DNA of 5,442 nucleotides from positions 1 to 5,442 of the forward strand of contig JAKFFN010000211.1 in NCBI GenBank assembly GCA_036675025.1, written 5' to 3'. The stretch is from JAKFFN01 sp036675025. GTDB taxonomy: Bacteria; Sumerlaeota; Sumerlaeia; Sumerlaeales; Sumerlaeaceae. The translations under genes were made by a program, and so were the position numbers. The notes below the pieces were generated by a model that saw nothing but the letters and a program-made list of their open reading frames with translations, was not told the origin of the DNA and did no database searches. Positions 1 through 5,430 of this stretch are shown here, one piece after another (positions within the stretch are counted from its first letter, which is position 1; every line of letters starts with the position of its first letter).

Positions 1-49
1 GCCGCTTGACCAGCAGCGCCTTTTCTTCGGGGGTAAACTGCTTGCTCAT
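1..49 (-). CDS. 5' end of an unidentified minus-strand gene (partial)
   Basis: Read on the minus strand, the ATG at 49-47 opens the frame MSKQFTPEEKALLVKR, which runs off the window edge after 16 codons. A strong Shine-Dalgarno sequence sits six bases upstream, which supports both the gene and this start. The residues are hydrophilic and look helical, with no signal peptide, so the start of a cytoplasmic protein is likely. Sixteen residues are too few to name a family. It is divergent from accA and shares the 423-base intergenic region with it. Confidence 0.7.
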   Translation of the reverse strand, partial: MSKQFTPEEKALLVKR

Positions 50-55
50 TGGGAA

Positions 56-60
56 CCTCC
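56..60 (-). promoter_or_regulatory. Shine-Dalgarno site of the minus-strand partial gene
   Basis: The plus strand reads CCTCC, which is GGAGG on the minus strand, six bases before the ATG at 49-47. This is a near-perfect match to the anti-16S consensus and fixes the start of the partial gene. Confidence 0.8.
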
Positions 61-209
61 AACGGATGTGATTCTCACGAACATTTCCCAGGCCGAAAGT
101 CCAATTCCAACTGAGGCAGGACAAAAAAAACGTAATAATTTCGCCGCATAGATCGCTGAAATCACAGGACTTGCAAATTAATTAGTTCGATTTAAAACGG
201 TTTAAAGCA

Positions 210-237
210 TTGAGAACAAAGGACTTACGCGTAAAAG
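210..237 (+). promoter_or_regulatory. Possible sigma70-type promoter for accA
   Basis: TTGAGA (210-215) matches five of six -35 positions. It is followed after 16 bases by TAAAAG (232-237), which matches four of six -10 positions. It lies in the AT-rich part of the divergent region, about 235 bases before the accA start, so it would give a long leader. This rests on consensus matching by eye only; other weak pairs exist nearby. Confidence 0.25.
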
Positions 238-472
238 AAAATAAAATTTTTTGTAACCCCGGAAGCAATTAACCCAGGGCCCGGCCAACCGCCCCCTCAA
301 CACCACTTTCTCATAAACAAACACCATGTGCGGGCGTAATGGTAGTTGGCTCTATGGGCCATTGCCACGATTTCACTTGCCTGCCATACCGGGTGAGGGT
401 GTCTGTGGTTTGTCGTTGCCTCCGCCGCAGCTAAAAGTTTAATACCAGCAGGTTTGACCAAGAAAACTGACC

Positions 473-1426
473 ATGACCAAATACGATTTTGAAAAGCCGT
501 TGCTCGACCTCGAACAGAAAATTCGGGAAATCGAAGAATCTGATGAACCGGACGAGTCTGAACTTGCCCAGCTGCGTGAAGAACTTCAGCTTATGCAGAA
601 GGATGTGTATTCTCAGCTGACTCCGTGGCAGCGCGTGCTTATCGCCCGCGACAAAGAACGCCCCCGCGCCCTGGATTTTGTAAACGCAATCATGACAGAT
701 TTCATGGAGATCCACGGCGACCGCGCGTTTGGCGACGACAAGGCCATGGTCACCGGGTTTGCCACATTCCGCGGCCGCCCCCTGGCTGTCATCTGTCAGC
801 AGAAGGGCAAAGATACGAAGGATAACATCTTCCGCAACTGGGGCATGGCCCATCCGGAAGGCTATCGCAAAGCCCTGCGCCTCATGCGCATGGCTGAGAA
901 GTTTAACCTGCCGGTTGTCGTCTTCATCGATACTCCGGGCGCATTTCCGGGTATCGGTGCAGAAGAGCGCGGCCAGGCTGAGGCCATTGCCCGCAACATC
1001 CGCGAGATGTTTACGGTCGAGGTGCCAATAATCTGCGTTGTTATCGGCGAAGGCGCCAGCGGCGGTGCCCTGGGTGTGGGTGTAGGCGATGCCATCCTGA
1101 TGCTCGAAAATTCCTGGTACTGCGTCATCAGCCCCGAGGGCTGCGCCGGGATTTTGTGGAAGACACCGACAATGGCACAGGCTGCCGCCGAACAGTTGAA
1201 GTTAACACCGACAGATTTGCTCGAGCTTGGTATCGCCGACGAAATTATCTCGGAACCCGACGGCGGGGCTCATCGCAATCCTAAGGCGACATTTGATAAC
1301 GCCGCCGAAGCCCTCGAAAAGCGCCTGGCCCCTCTTTGTGAAATGGACAAAGAACAGCTGCTGAACCGCCGCTATCAGAAGTATCGCTACATGGGCCGAT
1401 TCATTGATACCTCCGTGGAAGAATAA
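473..1426 (+). CDS. accA: Acetyl-CoA carboxylase carboxyltransferase subunit alpha
   Basis: AccA pairs with AccD to form the carboxyltransferase of acetyl-CoA carboxylase. It moves the carboxyl group from biotinylated AccB to acetyl-CoA to make malonyl-CoA, the committed step of fatty acid synthesis in the cytoplasm. The 317 residues match the usual length (about 319 in E. coli). An N-terminal charged, coiled-coil-like helical region (about 6-46) precedes the crotonase-fold carboxyltransferase domain. Family blocks are intact: QKGKDTK (110-116), IDTPGAFPGIGAEERGQ (152-168), the oxyanion-type glycine run GEGASGGA (192-199), SPEGCAGILWK (220-230) and GGAHRNP (264-270). The ATG at 473 aligns with the family N-terminus, but no strong Shine-Dalgarno lies before it. 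accD is not in the window. The next gene starts four bases after the stop, so accA probably heads an operon. The identification is firm. Confidence 0.97.
   Translation: MTKYDFEKPLLDLEQKIREIEESDEPDESELAQLREELQLMQKDVYSQLTPWQRVLIARDKERPRALDFVNAIMTDFMEIHGDRAFGDDKAMVTGFATFRGRPLAVICQQKGKDTKDNIFRNWGMAHPEGYRKALRLMRMAEKFNLPVVVFIDTPGAFPGIGAEERGQAEAIARNIREMFTVEVPIICVVIGEGASGGALGVGVGDAILMLENSWYCVISPEGCAGILWKTPTMAQAAAEQLKLTPTDLLELGIADEIISEPDGGAHRNPKATFDNAAEALEKRLAPLCEMDKEQLLNRRYQKYRYMGRFIDTSVEE
1417..1423 (+). promoter_or_regulatory. Ribosome binding site favouring the GTG start at 1431
   Basis: GGAAGAA lies inside the last codons of accA, seven bases before GTG 1431. It favours that start over the in-frame TTG at 1404, which would overlap accA by 23 bases. 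Placement within the accA end suggests translational coupling. Confidence 0.4.
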
Positions 1427-1430
1427 GGCG

Positions 1431-2537
1431 GTGAAGCCGTTGGAAATTGAAAAGCTTTATGCGCAGGCTCAGTTGAAGTTCAGCTGCAAAAGCCTGGGGG
1501 TACGGGCCGTTGCGCTGATGCTGGCAGTCAGTGGGGGAGTGGCAACTGCCCAGGAAACCACGGCAACCGTGGAAACTACGGAATCCGTGACATCCACAGA
1601 ATCGCTGGCCCCGCTGGCCGTGATGACTCCAGAGCCGGGACCGGCTGCCACTGCTGTATCCGCTGATGCTGCAGCGACACAGACCATAGTTCTTGTTGGC
1701 GAGAAAGTCAGCCTGCAAAATCCAAACTCCGCCAAAGGTCCGTTCCCGGACCTGGTCGCCCTGACGAAAAGCACCGTTGGCGGGCGCGTGGTGGATCTTA
1801 CAACTCACGGTCTGACCATGGAAGCTACCGCAAACATGATAGGCAAGGCGGTGATTCAAAAGCCGGATGTCGTGATCATGTTCACCGGTTTCACTGACGA
1901 GAAAACAGAAACGGCAGACGACGTACAGCGCGCCGCACTTACCAAGACCGTGAAGGCACTGGAGAAATCAAAGACCCGGGTATTCCTCGTACCGGCCGCA
2001 ACGTCGGTTGGTGCAATGACCAGCGCGAATCTCATGCTCGTTGCCACGGAGCTGGGAGTAAACTTTGTTCCTATAGGGACCGAAGTTGGCGGACAGCCAT
2101 TTATCGATGCCCTCGCATCCGTCAATGAAGCTTTGGCACCCGACACCGAGGCCCCTGTGGCCGTTCCGCCTTCAAGGCCGGCTACTGCTGTCACTGTGCA
2201 GGGGCGCCGAATCGCAGATCCCAACGCCGCGGAAGAGCCCGCAGTAAACTATGATAAAAGCAAGGCGAACATCCAGAAAGAACTGGATCGAATAGCCGGC
2301 GAGTCTGGCGAAGCTGCAATTCTTCCCTCACTGGAAGATACGAAAATCACAACGGAGAGCCTCTTTAGCGCTGATGCAGGCAGCACTATTCCCGAAGGCG
2401 GTACCCTGACCAAACGCGGCAAAGAAGCGCAGGAGTCCATCAACATGCGTCCACTGCCCGCCGTAAAAGCTTTCCGCCCCAGCATCCCTGTTCCTCGTAA
2501 TGAAACTCAGACCAAGGAACCCGGGCTGTCGCGGTAA
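1431..2537 (+). CDS. Secreted SGNH-hydrolase-like protein lacking the catalytic residues
   Basis: I do not recognise a named family. From GTG 1431 the product has 368 residues. A long basic n-region (1-25) leads into a hydrophobic stretch (26-37) and an AxA cleavage site, ATA/QE at 38-42, so export to the periplasm or surface is likely. A Thr/Ala/Pro-rich linker runs to about 84. Residues 85-235 follow the strand order of an SGNH/GDSL hydrolase: TIVLVGEKVS (85-94, block I), VVDLTTHGLT (120-129, block II), KPDVVIMFTGFTD (144-156, block III), TRVFLVPAA (182-190), then LGVNFVPI (208-215). The GDS nucleophile motif reads GEK, the GxND asparagine reads GFTD, and no DxxH block V is visible. If the fold call is right, it is a pseudo-enzyme, perhaps binding a glycan or acyl group. 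Residues 236-368 are Pro/Ala/charged and look disordered. It lies four bases from both accA and the Fur-family gene. The coding call is firm; the fold is inference. Confidence 0.8.
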   Translation: MKPLEIEKLYAQAQLKFSCKSLGVRAVALMLAVSGGVATAQETTATVETTESVTSTESLAPLAVMTPEPGPAATAVSADAAATQTIVLVGEKVSLQNPNSAKGPFPDLVALTKSTVGGRVVDLTTHGLTMEATANMIGKAVIQKPDVVIMFTGFTDEKTETADDVQRAALTKTVKALEKSKTRVFLVPAATSVGAMTSANLMLVATELGVNFVPIGTEVGGQPFIDALASVNEALAPDTEAPVAVPPSRPATAVTVQGRRIADPNAAEEPAVNYDKSKANIQKELDRIAGESGEAAILPSLEDTKITTESLFSADAGSTIPEGGTLTKRGKEAQESINMRPLPAVKAFRPSIPVPRNETQTKEPGLSR

Positions 2538-2541
2538 GGGC

Positions 2542-2919
2542 ATGATCAGGAAAACAAACCAGAAAACCGCCATCCGCAGGGTGTTTGAAGAAGACGACAG
2601 GCCGCTAAGTCCGCAGGAAGTACTGGACGCCGCGCGGGAGTATGTGCCAGGCCTCGGCATTGCGACTGTCTACCGCAGCTTGAAATCCTTCCAGGAGGAA
2701 GGCTACCTGACCGCCGTGGCCATTCCGGAAGGGCCGCCACGCTACGAACGCGCCGGCAAGGCCCACCACCACCACTTTCACTGCCGATATTGCGGCCGCG
2801 TCTTCGAGATACACGCCTGCTCGGGCGATATGAAGGGAATCACGCCCCCGGGCTACACCCTGGAGGATCACGAGATCGTTCTCTATGGCAAGTGCCAGGA
2901 ATGTAGCAAGGCCGCTTGA
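2542..2919 (+). CDS. Fur-family metal-responsive transcriptional regulator
   Basis: A 125-residue Fur-superfamily repressor, which binds DNA as a dimer when loaded with metal. The N-terminal winged helix (about 3-60) carries RKTNQKTAI (3-11), the LSPQEVLDAA helix (22-31) and the hallmark ATVYRSLKSFQEEGYL recognition region (41-56). The C-terminal dimerisation and metal domain has a His run, AHHHHFH (74-80), then C81xxC84, H110 in the GYTLEDHEIVLYG segment (104-116) and C118xxC121. The two CxxC pairs form the structural zinc site known in the family; His residues of the run and H110 are likely regulatory ligands. Fur, Zur and PerR types cannot be separated by eye, so no symbol is given. An in-frame ATG at 2500 would add 14 residues, but it overlaps the previous gene and adds nothing family-like. 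The start at 2542 directly follows AAGGG, four bases after the previous stop. An ABC transporter pair follows and is a plausible target. Confidence 0.92.
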   Translation: MIRKTNQKTAIRRVFEEDDRPLSPQEVLDAAREYVPGLGIATVYRSLKSFQEEGYLTAVAIPEGPPRYERAGKAHHHHFHCRYCGRVFEIHACSGDMKGITPPGYTLEDHEIVLYGKCQECSKAA

Positions 2920-2949
2920 GCCAAATCCGGGCAGACGTCCCGATTAGAC

Positions 2950-2968
2950 TTGAACATCAGGTTCTCAA
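2950..2968. promoter_or_regulatory. Candidate operator: 19-base partial dyad before the ABC genes
   Basis: TTGAACATCAGGTTCTCAA has TTGA/TCAA outer arms around an 11-base centre, with further symmetrical pairs inside (A2956/T2962 and C2958/G2960); 12 of 18 arm positions are self-complementary. Its length and 9-1-9 layout resemble Fur-family operators, and a Fur-family gene is immediately upstream. It ends 44 bases before the ABC ATPase start. It does not match the classical Fur or Zur consensus, so this is only a candidate. Confidence 0.25.
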
Positions 2969-2998
2969 CCGCCGGGCTTCTTGCGTAACACTTGTTTT

Positions 2999-3004
2999 GA
3001 GGAG
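2999..3004 (+). promoter_or_regulatory. Shine-Dalgarno site of the ABC ATPase gene
   Basis: GAGGAG lies eight bases before the ATG at 3013, an ideal spacing. It is among the strongest ribosome binding sites in the window. It fixes the start and suggests that the ABC pair is translated independently of the upstream genes. Confidence 0.8.
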
Positions 3005-3012
3005 TGTAGTAG

Positions 3013-3711
3013 ATGGCGTATATTCTGCAAGTAAACAACCTGGTAAAGACCTACAGATCGCCTGACGGACAGGCAACCACAGTGGTAGACGTAGAGAAGT
3101 TTTCGATGGCCGAGGGTGAACACGTAGCGCTGCAGGGTGGCAGCGGATCAGGCAAAACAACCTTTCTGAACCTGGTGGCAGGGATCCTTCGCGCCGATAG
3201 CGGAAGTGCCAAAGTTGCCGGCATTGAAATGGTGGGCACTGGCGAAAGCGTACGCGACCGCCTGAGAGCCGAGAATCTGGGATACGTGTTCCAGACGTTC
3301 AACCTGCTGCAGGGCTACACAGCGCTTGAGAATGTAGAAATGGGTATGATGTTTGGCCGCGGTGTAGATAAGGCCCGGGCGGAAGCATTGCTGAAACGCA
3401 TGGGCCTCGGTGACCGAATGCATTACCGCCCCCGCCAGCTAAGCGTGGGTCAACAGCAGCGGGTAGCGGTAGCCCGCGCACTTGCCAATCACCCGAAGCT
3501 TGTGTTAGCCGATGAGCCTACTGGAAACCTTGATCGGTCCCGTGCTTTCGAAGCCTTGGACCTGATCCGCGAAATCTGCAAAGAAAACGACGCAGCATTG
3601 TTGCTGGTAAGCCATGATCCGGAAATCTTGCAACGGTTTGAGCGGGTTCGTGATTTCGCAGAAATCAATCGCGCGGCCGCGGCCCATGCACCGGCAGGGG
3701 CAAGCGCATGA
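3013..3711 (+). CDS. ABC transporter ATP-binding protein, LolD/MacB type
   Basis: A 232-residue nucleotide-binding subunit that hydrolyses ATP on the cytoplasmic side to drive the FtsX-type permease encoded next. All motifs are present: Walker A GGSGSGKTT (42-50), Q-loop Q94 in YVFQTFNLL, signature LSVGQQQR (143-150), Walker B LVLADEPTG (163-171), D-loop NLD (172-174) and switch His H201 in LLVSHD. The length and the FQxFNLL and DEPTGNLD stretches are typical of the LolD/MacB/FtsE group, whose members do mechanotransmission (lipoprotein extraction, export or envelope work) rather than classical import. The signature has Val in place of the usual second Gly (LSVGQ). The C-terminus ends in an Ala-rich tail (from about 218). 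Its last codons overlap the permease start by ATGA, which implies coupling. The 93-base gap from the Fur-family gene could hold its own promoter. The substrate cannot be told from the ATPase. Confidence 0.95.
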   Translation: MAYILQVNNLVKTYRSPDGQATTVVDVEKFSMAEGEHVALQGGSGSGKTTFLNLVAGILRADSGSAKVAGIEMVGTGESVRDRLRAENLGYVFQTFNLLQGYTALENVEMGMMFGRGVDKARAEALLKRMGLGDRMHYRPRQLSVGQQQRVAVARALANHPKLVLADEPTGNLDRSRAFEALDLIREICKENDAALLLVSHDPEILQRFERVRDFAEINRAAAAHAPAGASA

Positions 3712-4964
3712 GCAGCATACTTATGATGGTGCGGCGCAGCCTGCGCCAGCACTTTGTCAGTACGGCGATCACCGCGCTAAGCGTGGCCCTGGCGGCTGGC
3801 CTGGTCATGGCAGTGTTCGCGATCAACAGCCAGACAAAAAAAGCTTTCACCGGTGGACCCGTTGGTTTCGACGCGGTGCTGGGCGCCAGGGGAAGTCAGT
3901 TGCAGCTGGTGCTGAACTCGGTGTTCCACCTGGAAACTTCGCCCGGTAACATTCCCTGGACACTGTACCAGGCTATCAGTAAAGAGCGTGGTGTGGAACT
4001 GGCAGTTCCCTATGCCGTCGGTGACAACTATAAGGGATTCCGTCTGGTTGGTACAACAGAGCAGATGTTCTCAGACTTTGAGTATCAAAAGGGCGAGAAG
4101 TTTGAAATGGCAGAGGGCCGGCCCTTTGATTCGCAGGCACAGGAGGCCGTAATAGGCAGCTTCGCCGCTCAAAAAACGGGGCTCAAGTACGGCGACAAAT
4201 TTCAACCGATGCATGGTCTGACGGAGTCTGTAAACGCCCACACCCACGCTGAGGAATATATCGTGGTAGGCGTGATGGAGCCAACCAACAGCCCCAGCGA
4301 CCGCGTGATCTGGATTCCCATCGAAGGTATCTTCCGTATGGGCGGCCACGTGCTGCGCGGCGGCGATGAAAAATACGTGCCGCAGCGGGGCGAGGAAATA
4401 CCGGATGAGCATAAGGAAGTGAGTGCAGTCATGCTTAAGCTGCGTAATCCGCAGCAGGGTATGCTTCTGCAGCAGAAGATCAATAACCAGGGCGATGTGG
4501 CAACCCTGGCATGGCCTATCGGGCGCGTGATGGGTGAATTGTTCGATAAGCTGGGTTGGGTTCACCGGGTATTGACCATGGTTGCCTACCTGGTGGTTCT
4601 GGTAGCGGCGGCGAGTATCCTTGCCAGCATTTATAACACCATTAACGAGCGCCGGCGGGAATTTGCTATTATGCGAGCTTTGGGCGCGCGGCGGCGAACT
4701 GTATTTTCAGCCATCGTGGCTGAGACGACAGCAATATCTGTTATCGGCGTTGCGTTTGGTTTCGCAGTTTATGGAGTGATTCTCTTCCTCGCAGCGCAGG
4801 TAATACGCACAACGACTGGCGTCGTGGTAGACGTGTTTGCTTATGATAAGGTACTATGGGCGGCGCCGTTGGGAATCGTAGCCCTGGGCGCACTGGCAGG
4901 CATTGCTCCCGCATACAAAGCTTACCAGACAGACGTTGCAGAGAACATCGTTCCCTCATCCTAG
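3708..4964 (+). CDS. FtsX/MacB-type ABC transporter permease
   Basis: The 418-residue inner-membrane partner of the preceding ATPase. The layout is that of the MacB/LolC/E superfamily: one N-terminal membrane helix (about 17-39), a large extracytoplasmic domain (about 40-288), then three helices (about 291-312, 336-361, 382-400). The FtsX core motif NERRREFAIMRALGARR (313-329) after TM2 and the closing AGIAPAYKAY (397-406) are diagnostic. The periplasmic domain has a cluster of H169, H178 and H180 in AHTHAEEYIVVGVMEPTNSP, plus H214 and H235. From memory, a similar H-x-H...VVG...PT stretch recurs in FtsX permeases linked to zinc-regulated loci such as Vibrio zrg, but I cannot check this here. 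The start ATG overlaps the ATPase stop (ATGA). No adaptor, lipoprotein or binding-protein gene follows. The permease class is firm; a metal role is inference. Confidence 0.92.
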   Translation: MSSILMMVRRSLRQHFVSTAITALSVALAAGLVMAVFAINSQTKKAFTGGPVGFDAVLGARGSQLQLVLNSVFHLETSPGNIPWTLYQAISKERGVELAVPYAVGDNYKGFRLVGTTEQMFSDFEYQKGEKFEMAEGRPFDSQAQEAVIGSFAAQKTGLKYGDKFQPMHGLTESVNAHTHAEEYIVVGVMEPTNSPSDRVIWIPIEGIFRMGGHVLRGGDEKYVPQRGEEIPDEHKEVSAVMLKLRNPQQGMLLQQKINNQGDVATLAWPIGRVMGELFDKLGWVHRVLTMVAYLVVLVAAASILASIYNTINERRREFAIMRALGARRRTVFSAIVAETTAISVIGVAFGFAVYGVILFLAAQVIRTTTGVVVDVFAYDKVLWAAPLGIVALGALAGIAPAYKAYQTDVAENIVPSS

Positions 4965-5007
4965 GCAGAGATTTAATAGTGAAAAACCTGGAGTAAAGTA
5001 ACCGCAT

Positions 5008-5013
5008 TATATA
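5008..5013 (+). promoter_or_regulatory. Possible -10 box for the tRNA-Ser gene
   Basis: TATATA lies 43 bases before the mature tRNA, inside a 92-base spacer after the permease stop. This is a suitable distance for a tRNA promoter. No good -35 partner is visible at 16-18 bases upstream, and no terminator with a T-run separates the permease from the tRNA, so read-through is also possible. Confidence 0.25.
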
Positions 5014-5056
5014 TGTGAAGCATCAATGCGCAATTGCTGTAAGCAGTCGTAATCGC

Positions 5057-5146
5057 GGTGGGGTGGCCGAGCGGTTTAAGGCAACGGTCTTGAAAACCGT
5101 CGAAGGTGAAAGTCTTCCGTGGGTTCGAATCCCACCCCCACCGCCA
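5057..5146 (+). tRNA. tRNA-Ser (anticodon UGA)
   Basis: A complete 90-base class II tRNA. The acceptor stem GGTGGGG (5057-5063) pairs with CCCCACC (5136-5142), followed by discriminator G5143 and an encoded CCA (5144-5146). The anticodon stem ACGGT (5084-5088)/ACCGT (5096-5100) encloses the loop CTTGAAA with anticodon TGA at 5091-5093, which reads serine UCN codons, chiefly UCA. The long variable arm typical of tRNA-Ser has the stem GAAG (5102-5105)/CTTC (5114-5117). The T stem GTGGG (5119-5123)/CCCAC (5131-5135) encloses TTCGAAT. The D arm begins GGCCGAG as in other serine tRNAs. A run of seven T follows at 5148-5154. Apparent protein frames across this gene on both strands are artefacts. 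Confidence 0.97.
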
Positions 5147-5154
5147 GTTTTTTT

Positions 5155-5173
5155 ACTACGGTTCCACTACGGT
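5155..5173 (+). repeat. Short direct repeat ACTACGGT just after the tRNA
   Basis: ACTACGGT occurs at 5155-5162 and again at 5166-5173, an 11-base period, starting nine bases after the tRNA CCA. The second copy continues into GTAGT, so ACTAC (5155-5159) could also pair with GTAGT (5172-5176), a weak five-pair hairpin before TTTT (5178-5181). It may be a tRNA 3' trailer signal, an arm-type recombination site, or chance. Confidence 0.4.
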
Positions 5174-5421
5174 AGTCTTTTGATATGCTGTTCGGCGAAA
5201 GCCCAGTTGATTCGCTCCTGTTCGAGACGGAGGTTTTGGGCGAGCGTTTGGGACAGAAGCCGCAGAGTTTTAGAATCTTCAAGGCGTGCGTCAGTGGAGC
5301 TCACCTTTCGCAATAATGTTACAGCTTGCACAACATCGGGTAACTGGTTGCTAACGTAAAAGAGGTTTTGCAGGTTTCTTGGCGGACAGAAAAGGTTGAC
5401 TTTTACCTGTCTGGGTGTGTC
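5167..5421 (-). CDS. Unassigned minus-strand open frame, possible gene tail or remnant
   Basis: On the minus strand a frame is open for 84 codons before the TAG at 5169-5167. It has no ATG; the best in-frame starts are weak GTG codons, the first at 5331-5329, giving 54 residues with no ribosome binding site. The last 40 or so residues read like a real helical protein, with ARLEDSKTLRLLSQTLAQNL followed by RLEQERINWAFAEQHIKRLP, rich in Leu, Arg, Glu and Gln. Upstream, the frame is interrupted by one TAG (5424-5422) and then continues for six codons to an ATG at the window edge. It could be a decayed gene, a small gene with an unusual start, or chance. It converges on tRNA-Ser, ending 21 bases from the CCA. 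I recognise no family. Confidence 0.3.
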   Translation of the reverse strand, partial: DTPRQVKVNLFCPPRNLQNLFYVSNQLPDVVQAVTLLRKVSSTDARLEDSKTLRLLSQTLAQNLRLEQERINWAFAEQHIKRLP

Positions 5422-5430
5422 CTATATAAA
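5402..5430 (+). promoter_or_regulatory. Weak plus-strand promoter-like pair at the window end
   Basis: TTTACC (5402-5407, four of six -35 positions) and TATAAA (5425-5430, five of six -10 positions) are 17 bases apart. If real, it would drive transcription out of the window. The surrounding bases 5182-5401 hold no plus-strand gene that I can support. Confidence 0.25.

Larger units (their letters stand above)
50..472. other. Divergent intergenic region upstream of accA
   Basis: These 423 bases separate two divergently oriented genes and must hold the promoters of both. Bases 121-260 are strongly AT-rich, with A8 at 123-130, two TTTAAA boxes ten bases apart (191-196 and 201-206) and an A/T tract at 233-252. 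Bases 265-472 are GC-richer and form a long leader before accA. I see no RNA gene, no hairpin with a T-run and no credible CDS. A 38-codon frame at 326-442 lacks a ribosome binding site and was not accepted. Confidence 0.7.

Noticed and set aside
326..442. 38-codon frame in the accA leader, a possible leader peptide
   Set aside because: No Shine-Dalgarno sequence, Pro/Gly-rich composition with no recognisable features, and its length is expected by chance.
431..853. 140-codon minus-strand frame antisense to accA
   Set aside because: It lies opposite conserved accA sequence and is a shadow of its codon pattern; no start signal.
1404..1430. TTG start for the SGNH-like gene
   Set aside because: It overlaps accA by 23 bases and has no clear ribosome binding site; GTG 1431 has GGAAGAA seven bases upstream.
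2500..2541. Earlier ATG start for the Fur-family gene
   Set aside because: It would overlap the upstream gene by 38 bases, has no ribosome binding site and adds 14 residues not seen in the family.
2924..2945. Hairpin AAT(C)CGGG...CCCGATT after the Fur-family gene as a terminator
   Set aside because: Seven pairs with a bulge, but no T-run follows, so an intrinsic terminator is not supported.
4071..4565. 164-codon minus-strand frame antisense to the permease
   Set aside because: It lies entirely within the permease gene, whose plus-strand product has clear family motifs; the antisense product has none.
5076..5282. Minus-strand frame of 68 codons ending in GVGFEPT and RRFSRPLP
   Set aside because: This is the antisense translation of tRNA-Ser, a well-known spurious protein. 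The neighbouring frame at 5167-5421 reads more like protein.
5015..5359. Plus-strand frame of 114 codons across the tRNA
   Set aside because: It translates the tRNA-Ser gene itself (GGVAERFKATVLK...), a classic artefact, and has no ribosome binding site.
5396..5430. TTGACT (5396-5401) as the -35 box of the TATAAA at 5425
   Set aside because: The spacing is 23 bases, too long for a sigma70 promoter; the weaker TTTACC with 17 bases was listed instead.
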